Shown one piece after another: positions 53,858 to 63,067 of a stretch of 64,000 nt of DNA (within the stretch, counting starts at the first letter, position 1; each line of letters starts with the position of its first letter). The notes under the pieces are model-generated. The model worked only from the letters and a program-made list of their open reading frames with translations, was not told the DNA's origin and made no database searches. The DNA is from Rhizobium sp. BG4. Lineage in GTDB: Bacteria; Pseudomonadota; Alphaproteobacteria; Rhizobiales; Rhizobiaceae. A program made the position numbers and the translations under genes. The stretch covers positions 726,984 to 790,983 of the forward strand of contig NZ_CP044127.1 of NCBI RefSeq assembly GCF_016864575.1. The letters run 5' to 3'.

Positions 53858-56650
53858 ATGGGCGATCACTCGGACCGCAATGACCGCCAGCGGGCGCTTG
53901 CCGACTTCGGAGACTTTGTGCTCGATCACGACGATCTCGACGAGATACTGACCGAGGGATGCAGGCTCGTCGCCGCGGCGCTTGGAGCAGATCTCGCAAA
54001 AATCATGGAGATCGAGCGAGGAAGCAACACTGCGATCGTGCGTGCCGGCGTCGGGTGGCACGACGGCGTCATTGGGAGAGCACGGGTAGACCTTAACGAT
54101 CGGTCCTCGGAGGCCTACGCCATCGAGAAATCTGAACCGGTGATCACCAACGACATCTCTGACGAAGGTCGCTTCGTGTTCACGAGATTTCTGCGTGATC
54201 ACGGGGTCGTGGCGCTGGTCAACGTTCCGATTATCCTCCCCGGCCGCAAGCCTTTCGGCATCCTGCAGGTGGATGCCCGCCATCCCCGCAGCTTCGATAG
54301 AGCCGACATCGAGTTCCTGAAGACATATGCGATGGTGCTCGGACCGGTGATCGACCGTCTCCAGACCGTGGCAGAGCTCAGGGCCACCGACAAGCGTCTT
54401 CGCCTCGTTGTGGACAACGCACGTGCATACGTCCTCATTGTTAGCGACGCCGATGATAAGATTACCGACTGGCTGGGTGGCTCCGAGCAAATTCTTGGTT
54501 GGACAGCCGCAGAAGCCGTGGGGCAGGGTGCCGACATGATCTTCACGGAGGACGACCGGGCCAACGGGGTTCCCGAACGCGAACTCGCCAACGCACGCGA
54601 ATGCGGGCACTCCGCCGACATCCGCTGGCATCTTCGCAAGGACGGCTCGAAAGTCTTTCTGGAGGGCCAGACCATCGCTCTTCGCGACGCGAGTGATACG
54701 CTTAAAGGCTACTACAAGATCGGTCAGGATCAGACAGAGCGAAAGCGCAATGAAGATCAACAGGCGTTCCTCCTGGAGCTGTCGGATTCGCTTCGGTCGC
54801 TTTCAACGGTCGAGGAAATCGCGCTTGAAGCGGCGCAGCGCCTCGGCGCCGTCTTGAACGCGCATCGCGTTATCTACGGTGCCATTAAGGATAGCGAAAT
54901 GAACGTTTCGGCCGAATATACTGCCGGTGTCCGATCGCTCCTCGGCCGTCACCACCTGACTTCTTTGGGTGCGGAATTCCTTGGCCGATACAAGGCGGGT
55001 AACCTTGTGACGTCCAATGACGTCGCCGCGGAAGCCGGTATCAACGCTGCGGGCAAGGACAGCCTCCTGAACAGACAGGTCGCGGCGTTCGCCGATCTCG
55101 TCATTTTCGACGATGGTTCGATCGTGAACTTTCTCGGTGTGCAGAGCGCATCGCCGAGAACTTGGAGTAGTCTTGATCAATTCATCATCCGCGAGGTCGG
55201 CGAACGCCTCCGCGTCGCCATAGATCGGGCGAGGGCGGAAGGCGGGCGTCGGGAAAGCGAGGCTCGTCTGCGTCAGTTCGGTGAAGCGTCGTCGGACGTC
55301 ATATGGATACGCGACGCTGATACCCTGCAATGGGAGTATCTAAGCCCGGCTTTCGAGACGGTGTACGGCATTGCCGTCGAGAAGGCGCTCACAGCCGACA
55401 ACATCGACACCTGGCGTGAGATGATTGTTGAGAGCGACCGCGAACGCGTCATCGATCATCTCGATCGGGTTCGCGCAGGCGATGAACGAAGCGTCGACTT
55501 CAGAATCCGGAGGCCGGACGGCGAAATACGCTGGCTGCGCGACGCCAGCTTTCCGATCCGAAGTTCGGACGGGCGAGTGCAGAGGATCGGCGGTATCCGG
55601 CGTGACGTCACCCAATCCAAGCTTGCCGAAGTGCGGCTCGTCCAAAGCGAGGAGAGGCTCAGCAGCGCTGTCGAGGTCGGAAAGCTCGGCCTCTGGGACT
55701 GGGACGTCCAAACCGGTGCCATTCACTGGTCGGACGAGCACTTCCGCATGGAAGGATACGAGGTAGGTGAAATCACGCCCAGCTACGATGCGTGGGTGTC
55801 GCGCATACATCCGGATGACAGGTCTGCGGCGGAGGAAGCCATCCGAAGGTCGATGGAGGGCCGGGAGGAATTCGCCCATGAGTTTCGAACCGTTCATCCT
55901 GACGGTTCCGTCCACTGGCTGTCCGGACGCGGAAAGTTCTTCTACGACGACGCCCGCCGGCCGCTGCGCATGGTCGGCGCAATGGTCGAGACCACTGAGC
56001 GACGCGCCTGGGAGGAACGCCAGAAGGTGCTTGTCGCCGAACTGCAGCACCGGACGCGAAATCTCATCGCCGTCGTCCGCTCGGTGGCGGAGAATACAGC
56101 CCGATCCAGCATCGATCTGGCTGACTTCCGTGTCCGCTATCGCGACCGTCTTGACGCCTTGGCGCGCGTGCAAGGTCTTCTATCCCGGCTGAAGGACGAC
56201 GTCGATCGCGTCACGTTCGATGATCTGATCCATATGGAACTTTCGGCAGTCGGCGCAAGTTCCGAGCGCACAACCGTAGAAGGGCCAGCTGGAGTAAGGC
56301 TTCGATCCTCGACGGTTCAGACGCTCGCCATGGCCATCCACGAGCTGGCCACCAATGCGGTCAAGTATGGTGCTCTCGGGCGGCCCAGCGGGAGATTGTC
56401 AGTCACGTGGTCGCTCGATCCCGACGAAGATCATGGAAGGCGGTGGCTCCACATCAATTGGGCGGAGAGCGGTGTAGACATGTCTGCGGCAGGCAGCGTG
56501 CCGCGGGGGACAGGTCAAGGCCGTGAATTGATCGAAAAGGCGCTGCCCTATCAACTTGGTGCGCGGACGGCCTACAGTCTCGGCGCCGGTGGTATCCGCT
56601 GCACCATATCAATTCCGGTGTCCAACCGCTTGGAGGATCCCCATGATTGA
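53858..56650 (+). CDS. Multi-sensor HWE-family histidine kinase
   Basis: A 930-residue cytoplasmic kinase. From the N-terminus it has a GAF domain (about 15-165), a PAS domain (180-295), a second GAF (310-455), two more PAS domains (465-600 and 605-715), and an HWE kinase domain. The phospho-acceptor is H731 in AELQHRTRNLIAVVRSVAEN, and the ATPase part has AIHELATNAVKYGALG and a WAESG motif, both typical of HWE kinases. No membrane helix is present. The ATG has AAGGAGGAG upstream. The gene overlaps the response regulator gene that follows. Ligands are unknown; light and redox are common for this architecture. Confidence 0.95.
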   Translation: MGDHSDRNDRQRALADFGDFVLDHDDLDEILTEGCRLVAAALGADLAKIMEIERGSNTAIVRAGVGWHDGVIGRARVDLNDRSSEAYAIEKSEPVITNDISDEGRFVFTRFLRDHGVVALVNVPIILPGRKPFGILQVDARHPRSFDRADIEFLKTYAMVLGPVIDRLQTVAELRATDKRLRLVVDNARAYVLIVSDADDKITDWLGGSEQILGWTAAEAVGQGADMIFTEDDRANGVPERELANARECGHSADIRWHLRKDGSKVFLEGQTIALRDASDTLKGYYKIGQDQTERKRNEDQQAFLLELSDSLRSLSTVEEIALEAAQRLGAVLNAHRVIYGAIKDSEMNVSAEYTAGVRSLLGRHHLTSLGAEFLGRYKAGNLVTSNDVAAEAGINAAGKDSLLNRQVAAFADLVIFDDGSIVNFLGVQSASPRTWSSLDQFIIREVGERLRVAIDRARAEGGRRESEARLRQFGEASSDVIWIRDADTLQWEYLSPAFETVYGIAVEKALTADNIDTWREMIVESDRERVIDHLDRVRAGDERSVDFRIRRPDGEIRWLRDASFPIRSSDGRVQRIGGIRRDVTQSKLAEVRLVQSEERLSSAVEVGKLGLWDWDVQTGAIHWSDEHFRMEGYEVGEITPSYDAWVSRIHPDDRSAAEEAIRRSMEGREEFAHEFRTVHPDGSVHWLSGRGKFFYDDARRPLRMVGAMVETTERRAWEERQKVLVAELQHRTRNLIAVVRSVAENTARSSIDLADFRVRYRDRLDALARVQGLLSRLKDDVDRVTFDDLIHMELSAVGASSERTTVEGPAGVRLRSSTVQTLAMAIHELATNAVKYGALGRPSGRLSVTWSLDPDEDHGRRWLHINWAESGVDMSAAGSVPRGTGQGRELIEKALPYQLGARTAYSLGAGGIRCTISIPVSNRLEDPHD

Positions 56651-57011
56651 TCTTGGCGTGCCAACCAGCCGGATACTCATCGTTGAGGACGAGTACATGC
56701 TTGCCACGGAAATGAGCAGCGAGCTTTCGGGCACAGGTGCGGTCGTCATTGGGCCTGTTCCGACCGTCGAGCAAGCAACCGCTCTGATCCAGGAGAGTGG
56801 CGCTATCGATGGAGCAATCCTGGACGTCAATCTTGGTGGCGAGCTGGTGTACCCCGTCGCGGATCTGCTCGCGCGGAGCGGAATTCCGTTCGTCTTTGTC
56901 ACCGGATACGAGACGTCCGCGCTCCCGCAAGAGTATGCCGCCGTGCCGTGTATCATGAAGCCGGTAAACATGGCAGAAGCGATCCGTGCCTTGGGGCGGG
57001 CAGGAGCCTGA
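56643..57011 (+). CDS. Single-domain response regulator, partner of HWE kinase
   Basis: A 122-residue receiver domain: acidic pocket in ILIVEDEYMLATEM, phospho-Asp in GAILDVNLGGE, and switch Lys in CIMKPVNMAEA. The VFVTGYE segment is typical of regulators paired with HWE kinases. The start overlaps the kinase stop (ATGATTGA), so the two are translationally coupled. With no output domain it likely works as a phosphate sink or by protein contact, as in general stress cascades. Confidence 0.93.
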   Translation: MIDLGVPTSRILIVEDEYMLATEMSSELSGTGAVVIGPVPTVEQATALIQESGAIDGAILDVNLGGELVYPVADLLARSGIPFVFVTGYETSALPQEYAAVPCIMKPVNMAEAIRALGRAGA

Positions 57012-57491
57012 TGATTGCAAAGGAGCAGGGTCTAAACCTGCCTTCCACCTTTGTATTCAAGCCACCGCTCCTGCGAGATCATCGCTATGTTCATGCCTGG
57101 AACCGTCGTTAGGGGTGCCTGAGGCGGTCCGGCGCCTGCGCCCTGACAGCCGTGGGCGATGATGAACCTCGCACGGACTCCGGACTTATTCGGTGCCGAT
57201 TCGGCGAAATCGACCTTTTGCCGACAAACCATTTCGCGTCCGTGATGACCATTTGGGTTCCACAGTCGCGGTCCGTCTGTTCCTGACAAGATTGACGGAG
57301 CTGGCGTTTTACGGCGTCGGCACCGATGTTCTGCGCGCTCAATGGCCGCCATCATACGGATCTTACAATCAGACGTATGGCCACTTGACGCCAGGTTTCC
57401 CCTATCGTCAGCGGTCACAGCAGCGCCGGATTGACAAATGCGACGTCAGGATCACGCGCAAGCCACAGCCCACTGCCGCGGACGATCTGGT
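57012..57491. other. Intergenic stretch, no supported gene
   Basis: 480 bases after the response regulator. Frames on the minus strand (57032-57418) show no clear domain. Nothing is supported. Confidence 0.4.
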
Positions 57492-57758
57492 TCAGTGCGA
57501 GCCATGACCTCGCCCCGCACTGCCGTCGCCCCGTTGCTGCGCCAATACGTCTGACATGGCGTTTTGATGATCAAGCAGATAGCGCTCGACATCGCCCGCG
57601 CAGGCGTCCTTTATCTCGGCTATGCTGAAACCTTCGGCCACGCCCGCTTCGACCAGAGCTTTCGCCTGGTCCCAGAAGTCGGATTTTTCTGCGTGGTGGC
57701 CTGACAGATCGACAATCTCCTGAACGCGGTCGTCAAGCCAGTCTATGATATTCACCAT
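57492..57758 (-). CDS. Hypothetical helical protein
   Basis: An 88-residue protein, MVNIIDWLDDRVQEIVDLSG and onwards, with two helical parts (SDFWDQAKALVEAGVAEG and IKDACAGDVERYLLDHQNAM) and a polar tail. A very good ribosome site (GGAGGAGGTC) precedes the ATG at 57756-57758, so this start is preferred over an upstream frame. The family is not recognised; the acidic helical form recalls small rhizobial proteins near stress regulators. Confidence 0.65.
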   Translation of the reverse strand: MVNIIDWLDDRVQEIVDLSGHHAEKSDFWDQAKALVEAGVAEGFSIAEIKDACAGDVERYLLDHQNAMSDVLAQQRGDGSAGRGHGSH

Positions 57759-58005
57759 GACCTCCTCCCGATGATCTGTCTCCAGGGAGATAGGCAGACG
57801 TCCTATCACGACAAGACGCTATTGCCTGCGTTCGTAGAGCTCTTCGACGCGCAGCGACAGGCGCCGGCGTATCCCATATAAATCGGTTCGCGGCTGCGAC
57901 ATCTCATCCCTGCCGCAGAGCATTACATCCGAATTCCATGGCGTTAGAAACGTCCGGACGCTTACTGGTATGTTCATGTGGGTATGTTTCTGCATGGAGG
58001 CAGCT

Positions 58006-58209
58006 ATGGGCACCACCCGCTTGACGAGCCGTGAGTTTAACCACCATGTCAGTTGTGAGGCGCTCGCGGTTGCAGCCCGCAATACCCAAGATTTTGAAGA
58101 AGCCGGTGTTGTCCTCGTAGATCTATGGCGAGCGTACCATTCGATACCCATCGAAACTGAGTGCAACTTCAGGCGCCGGCCCCCACAATGCAGATGTCTC
58201 GCCAGATGA
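58006..58209 (+). pseudogene. Phd/YefM-like antitoxin N-terminal remnant
   Basis: The frame MGTTRLTSREFNHHVSCEAL resembles the beginning of Phd-type antitoxins (M-T-SREFNxxVSxAKxAA). The rest does not follow the family and no toxin gene is next to it. A GGAGG site lies nine bases before the ATG. It may be a decayed toxin-antitoxin locus. Confidence 0.35.
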
Positions 58210-58332
58210 TGCTTGTCGGAGACAATCGGAAAATTGCGGCGAGGCTTTACGTTCTATCGATGTAAAGCGGACGGCGGCGTGGCGTGCGTCTGCCTCTCGG
58301 TGAAGCAGACAGGACTTTGGACCGGAACGGCA

Positions 58333-58635
58333 TCAGCAATCCATGACGTCGCGTGCGTTACACCCATCATATTTTTGCAGTTCGCCCCGCATCCTGCCGC
58401 TCCACCGGCCGATAAACGCAATGGTATCAGCTGCCAGCAGATGAGCGGTCAACGCATTCTGGTCGACCCACCGTTCCGATATTAGCAGTCGCCCAGTGCG
58501 CGAACCGACCACGGCAGCATCATAGCTGATGCATCCGGGACGCCCGCGAGTGGTGGATGCCAGTACATTCAGTTCCGCCATGAATTGCGCCAGGTCGGCT
58601 GGATCGACATGCACGTAACCCGTAATGATCAGCAT
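58333..58635 (-). CDS. Antibiotic biosynthesis monooxygenase (ABM) domain protein
   Basis: A 100-residue protein of the ABM/quinol monooxygenase fold: MLIITGYVHVDPADLAQFMA at the start, RGRPGCISYDAAVV in the middle, and RLLISERWVDQNALTAHL. Related proteins (YgiN type) oxidise quinols without cofactor. The ATG at 58633-58635 has GGAGAAAG upstream and fits the family start; six residues further up is another ATG. It lies 68 bases downstream of a quinone oxidoreductase-like gene on the same strand, and the pair may act together in quinone metabolism. Confidence 0.88.
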   Translation of the reverse strand: MLIITGYVHVDPADLAQFMAELNVLASTTRGRPGCISYDAAVVGSRTGRLLISERWVDQNALTAHLLAADTIAFIGRWSGRMRGELQKYDGCNARDVMDC

Positions 58636-58703
58636 GAGAACTTTCTCCATCAAGAAGACCCGACCGGCCGCCCGCGGCGGCCAGGTGTTTGGTCAAGCGA
58701 TGA

Positions 58704-59720
58704 TCACGTGGCAACCAGCACGATCTTGCCCTGGATGCTTCCTGCAGACGCACGGCGGTGGGCTGCCGGTGCCTCGGCCAGGGCATAGGTGCTGTCGATC
58801 ACCACCCGAACGGAGCTATCAAGCAGACGGCCAGCGTCGGCCAGTTGCTTGCCGTTCGAGCGCACCTGCGTCGTCGAGACGGTGATCTTGCGCCGGTCAG
58901 CTTCCTCATGGCTGGAAAAGCCAAGCGGGTTGACGAGGAAGAGGGCGCCACCCGGCTTGATGCTGGAAAGGAAGCGTTCCATCTTCGCGCCGCCGACGGC
59001 ATCAAGCACCAGATCCGCATTCGCCACTACCCTTTCGGCGGCCACCTTCGTGTAGTCGATGAAACCGTCCGCGCCGAGGTCTGTCAGCATCGCTTCATGT
59101 TTGCCGGAAGCAACGGCGATCACCTTTGCCCCTTGCCATTTCGCGAGCTGCACCGCGAGATGACCGACGCCGCCTCCGGCGCCGTTCACCAGCACTGTCT
59201 TGCCGGCGAGCGGCACCGGGGCATGGGGGAAGGACTGAAAAGGGTTCGGCGCATCATGACCAAGCTCGACCAGAAACTGCCAGGCTGTCAGCAGCGACAT
59301 CGGCGCAGCAGCCGCCTGGATATGGTCGATCCCGGATGGTTTCAGCGCCAGGTCCGATGCCGGAACGCGAACATAGTCTGCGTAGGCGCTGCTTCCGGTC
59401 ATCAAGTCGTGCGGGAACCGGACCATCGCGTAGACAGCGTCGCCCGCGTGGAACTGCGACACGTTTTCGCCGACAGCCGCGACCACGCCGGAAACGTCCG
59501 TGCCCAGGATCAGCGGAAAAGCCGGGCTGGGACGCCATTGCGGCGGCAGGGCGCGATAGCCGTCGCGCAGGTAGAGATCCGGCGGGTTGATGCTTGCGGC
59601 ATGGACGCGAACGAGTACGTCGTCCGCTGAGATTGCCGGTCGGGGCGCATCCTCATGGAGAAGGACATCCGGTCCACCGAATTCGTGGATGCGCACGGCT
59701 TTCATCATTTTAGTCATCAT
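58704..59720 (-). CDS. Zinc-independent NADP-dependent quinone oxidoreductase (MDR family)
   Basis: A 338-residue medium-chain dehydrogenase without zinc ligands. The N-terminal half (VRIHEFGGPDVLLHED) and SINPPDLYLRDGY are typical, and the cofactor loop is VLVNGAGGGVGHLAVQLAKW. The end is GSIQGKIVLVAT. It probably reduces quinones or alpha,beta-unsaturated carbonyls with NADPH. The ATG at 59718-59720 is selected as the start of the family alignment. The divergent LysR gene next door (87 bases) is its likely regulator. Confidence 0.92.
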   Translation of the reverse strand: MMTKMMKAVRIHEFGGPDVLLHEDAPRPAISADDVLVRVHAASINPPDLYLRDGYRALPPQWRPSPAFPLILGTDVSGVVAAVGENVSQFHAGDAVYAMVRFPHDLMTGSSAYADYVRVPASDLALKPSGIDHIQAAAAPMSLLTAWQFLVELGHDAPNPFQSFPHAPVPLAGKTVLVNGAGGGVGHLAVQLAKWQGAKVIAVASGKHEAMLTDLGADGFIDYTKVAAERVVANADLVLDAVGGAKMERFLSSIKPGGALFLVNPLGFSSHEEADRRKITVSTTQVRSNGKQLADAGRLLDSSVRVVIDSTYALAEAPAAHRRASAGSIQGKIVLVAT

Positions 59721-59806
59721 CGCCTCACTGGTGCTTGTTTCCGCAGAAGAAAATACGAGCATCTTTGTGAGTTGATAATGGCGGCGCTATTCGCTTTAAT
59801 CATGCC

Positions 59807-60709
59807 ATGAGGGAACAAATCGGAATTGACAGGCTGACCGGATTAATCGCTTTCGCGCGCGCCGGATCGCTTGGAAGCTACACCGCCGCCGCCCGCTCCC
59901 TGTCGGTCTCACCCTCGGCGGTCAGCAAGAGCATCCAGCGGCTGGAAAAGCAGTTCGGCATTTCGCTGTTTATGCGCACCACCCGTTCTCTCACCCTGAC
60001 GGCCGAAGGGCGCGACCTGCATGAGCGCGCGCTCAAGCTCTTGCACGACGCAGACGAGATCGAGCAGGCGGTAAGAGCAGCACGAACCGAGCCTACCGGG
60101 ACCTTGCGGATCGCGGCCTCGTTGCCGATCGGCTTGCACATCATCGCACCGGCCCTGCCTGAATTTCGCAGGCTCCATCCAAAGGTGACCATCGATTTGC
60201 GTTTGAGCGATCATACGGTCGATCTCGTCGAAGGCGGCTTCGACCTGGCGGTCCGCATCGGCGATCTTCCAGATTCCAGCCTGCTTTCACGCCGGCTCCT
60301 GCCATACAGGCTGTGCTGCTATGCCTCGCCACACTACCTGGCGGGGCGCAGTCCACCGACCCGTCCCGACCAGTTGGAAGAACATGAAACTGTCAACCTT
60401 CGCTACCAGAACAGCGGCCAGTTGTTCCGTTGGCCATTTCTCGTCGGGGGCAGGGACGTGGAGATCCTGCCGCCCTCCGGCATTATCGTCGATGCGAGCG
60501 AAGCTGTGCTTGCGGCGATCGCGGCCGGTGCCGGCATCGGAATGGCAACCAGCTTCATGGCCGGCGCCTGGGTCAGCCGCGGGGCGCTTGTCCCTGTCCT
60601 GGCTGACCACGCGGTGGAACGGCACAATATCACAGCGCTGTGGCCAGAAAGCCGCCGGTCCAACCCGGCAGTGCGCGCCTTCCTCGACACTCTTGCGGAG
60701 CTGTCGTGA
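59807..60709 (+). CDS. LysR-type transcriptional regulator
   Basis: A 300-residue regulator. The helix-turn-helix spans residues 5-65 (FARAGSLGSYTAAARSLSVS, then AVSKSIQRLEKQFGISLF), and the ligand domain begins PTGTLRIAASLPIGLHIIAP. It matches the CrgA/DsdC-like group that controls adjacent oxidoreductases. It is divergent from the quinone oxidoreductase gene, so the shared 87-base region should contain its site, although I see no clear T-N11-A palindrome by eye. Confidence 0.93.
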   Translation: MREQIGIDRLTGLIAFARAGSLGSYTAAARSLSVSPSAVSKSIQRLEKQFGISLFMRTTRSLTLTAEGRDLHERALKLLHDADEIEQAVRAARTEPTGTLRIAASLPIGLHIIAPALPEFRRLHPKVTIDLRLSDHTVDLVEGGFDLAVRIGDLPDSSLLSRRLLPYRLCCYASPHYLAGRSPPTRPDQLEEHETVNLRYQNSGQLFRWPFLVGGRDVEILPPSGIIVDASEAVLAAIAAGAGIGMATSFMAGAWVSRGALVPVLADHAVERHNITALWPESRRSNPAVRAFLDTLAELS

Positions 60710-61179
60710 CGCCAAAAAGTGGCGGCCTGCATCTGGTGCAAGCCGGCACAAGGCCGTCAAGGAGCATGCCGGACGCGGGCAGTCGGTCCCGCTTCTCCTG
60801 CGGACCGCTATGCTGAAGCTCCTACGGCTGCCCCGACGCGCCCGACCTGCGTCGCGAATTCCCGCTTTCCCGCGCCGGAGGCACGGCGCGATGCTGAAAG
60901 CTCCGATACGCTTCATGTTTGTCGCGGGCTCGCCGAGCGAGCCGGCCGCTATTCGAAACCCGGTCATTTACCCGCCCGAGCCGAGGTAAGACACCGCTCC
61001 GCTTTCGGACACAAGGGCGCATCTTGCTGATCCGAGTGGTAATGCGGGACCGGGGAATGACGCACCCTCATTGAACGCGACTGCACCGACGCCCCCTGCC
61101 ACGGCCATCCGTGGCGCGTTCGAAGCAGGTGCTGGTTCAAGGAAGCTTGACCATAAAGCTTGAGCGGGCCGTCTTGCTC
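60710..61179. other. Intergenic stretch, no supported gene
   Basis: 470 bases between lysR and a convergent hypothetical gene. High GC allows long frames on several strands, but none is recognisable. Confidence 0.4.
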
Positions 61180-61875
61180 TCAGGCGCGCTCCTGGTTCAG
61201 GATTCGCAACGTCCGGATCTGGCTTGCCAGGGCGAGAAGCGCCTTCGCCACAGTCTCGTCCGACATCTCCTCGATATGCTGGGCGATGTCTTCGATGACC
61301 CGCCCGGTCGGCTCGTCCGACGGAGCAGGCTTGCCGGTCTTCAGCAATAAGCCGCGCAGCGCTCCTGACGTCGTCATGCCGCGTTCAAGAAGCCGTTTGC
61401 GCTCGGCAAGCGTCAGGGCCTGGACGGTATTTGCGGCGCGCACGAAATCCGAAATCATCTGCGTTGTCAGCGTCACCGCGGATGGTCCTCCATCAGCCAC
61501 TCGTCTTTCATCATCAACCCTCGACATGCCGTGATGTGCTTCGGCCGCCATCATCACGAGCTCGTCCCGCTGGGTCAATAGCGGTAAGAGGCGGCGCGAT
61601 GTGTCAGAAAGGGCGAGCGTCACGCTAAGGTGGGTATTCACACTATGGGTTCTGATAATGAGGGATCGCACATCCGAACTGGTCAAACGGACGTCGAGCG
61701 CATCGGCGTAAAAGCTTGAAAGCCTCTGAGCCCATGACGGAACTCCGCGATCGAGACCTTGCCGAAGGCTAGAAGACCGCGCCCCCAGCGCCGGTCGCTG
61801 ACCCATCTTCACGGACGCTTGCGACAGAGGCACGTCGCGTGCAGGGACAGGTTGCCCACGATGCGTTTCCCGCAA
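61180..61875 (-). CDS. Hypothetical protein, 231 residues
   Basis: A soluble, mostly helical protein. The middle (LTSSDVRSLIIRTHSVNTHL, then LSVTLALSDTSRRLLPLLTQ) and the C-terminal half (ALTLAERKRLLERGMTTSGA, EDIAQHIEEMSDETVAKALL) look like genuine coding sequence. I do not recognise the family. The N-terminal 23 residues are doubtful; an ATG at 61806 is a shorter start. It is probably transcribed alone. Confidence 0.55.
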   Translation of the reverse strand: MRETHRGQPVPARDVPLSQASVKMGQRPALGARSSSLRQGLDRGVPSWAQRLSSFYADALDVRLTSSDVRSLIIRTHSVNTHLSVTLALSDTSRRLLPLLTQRDELVMMAAEAHHGMSRVDDERRVADGGPSAVTLTTQMISDFVRAANTVQALTLAERKRLLERGMTTSGALRGLLLKTGKPAPSDEPTGRVIEDIAQHIEEMSDETVAKALLALASQIRTLRILNQERA

Positions 61876-62276
61876 CCATCATCCGAACGCGTCCGACAGC
61901 ATCCAGTCAGGGTCCTGGTCGAGGTCTTTCTTGCGGCAGATCGAAAACGTGTTCCGCAAAGTTCATCTTCGGGGCTGCGGCTTCTTTACCGAAGGAAACG
62001 GTCTTTGCGAACGCCCTGAACTCCAGCTCGACATCTGCCCTCTGCGGCGTTCCGCAACAGGCAGAGAAGCCAGGACTCAGCCTTTTCAACAACGGGCGAG
62101 CCACGCCTGAATGGAGCGCGAATTAGAGAACGGTGCCGCTCAATAACTGGGTCGGTCAGGTTGTGCGGTGAAAGGTGCTCGAAGCGGCGCGTGACAGAGG
62201 GAGAGGAGGGAAGGGGTTTTGTAGCGGGTTGGGAGGCTGGAGAGAGTTTCTGGCCGGCTCGCTACGGAGAAACGGC
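61876..62276. other. Intergenic stretch, no supported gene
   Basis: 400 bases including a purine-rich run (GAGAGGAGGGAAGGGG near 62201-62216) just before the ParB-like gene. Probably promoter and leader of that gene. Confidence 0.4.
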
Positions 62277-62810
62277 ATGGGTAAGGCGATCGAGAAGTTC
62301 ACCCTCAGTGCAGCCCGAAATATTCCCCTCGACAAGCTGGTGCTCAACCAGCAGACCGTCCGCAAGCTCAGGGCGAGCCTGTCGATCGAGGACTTGGCGC
62401 AAGACATCGCGATCGCGGATTGCTCACCAGCCTCAACGTCCGGCCTGAACTCGACGGCGATGGCAACGAGACCGGCATCTGCCGCATTCCCAACGGTGGG
62501 CGCGCTATCGCGCTCTCGAACGCTTGTGGCACAGAAGCGACTGACCAGAACCGCCAGCAGTCCCGGCATTGTCAGCAGAGACGACACCCAGTAGGTCGAG
62601 GACCCGCTTGCTGAAGGCCTCCAGCGCGTCCCCTTGCATCCGCTCGATCAGTTTCGCGCCTTCCTGGCCCTGCGCGCGCAGGGTCTAAGCGAGGAGGAGA
62701 GCGCCGACCATGACTACATTGGCGTGAACGAGGCGGGTCAGTTCGGGATCCCCGACCAGCCGGCCGACCTCCAAGACGAGCCGCAAGCATCAAGCGATGA
62801 CCCCGGCGAT
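62277..62810 (+). pseudogene. ParB-like plasmid protein, decayed
   Basis: A large ParB/RepB/Spo0J-type protein is common on rhizobial plasmids before a DUF932 gene. Here the start is recognisable (MGKAIEKFTLSAARNIPLDK, then LVLNQQTVRKLRASLSIEDL). Other frames supply SLNVRPELDGDGNETG, the motif GGRRYRALE, QKRLTRTASSPGIV, and VPLHPLDQFRAFLALRAQGL. At least three small deletions separate these pieces, and the rest of the protein is missing. It is not functional as read. Confidence 0.7.
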
Positions 62811-63024
62811 ACGGGACGTGAGTTTGAAAGCGAATCTCACGGCCGCCCAGTCGGTTCACCAGCATCACAAAAGCCTGACCCGATCGCGGTGCGGTCGGGT
62901 CTTCTCAGCGATGGTTTTCCAGCATGATCGCCAGCGCAAAATTCGCCGCGGCTTTTGCGATCCGGCTTGCCGCATCGCCGCCGGCACATGGCTAAGCTTT
63001 TTTCGAAAAAAACCCCTCGACCTC

Positions 63025-63047
63025 GCCCGGCCATCGCGCCGGGTTTT
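63025..63047 (+). terminator. Terminator-like hairpin in the leader of the DUF932 gene
   Basis: CCCGGC (63026-63031) pairs with GCCGGG (63038-63043), followed by TTTT. It lies 20 bases before the DUF932 start and just after an A/T-rich run, so it may act as an attenuator rather than a simple end of the upstream gene. Confidence 0.5.
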
Positions 63048-63067
63048 ACGTTTATGGAGACAAATCG

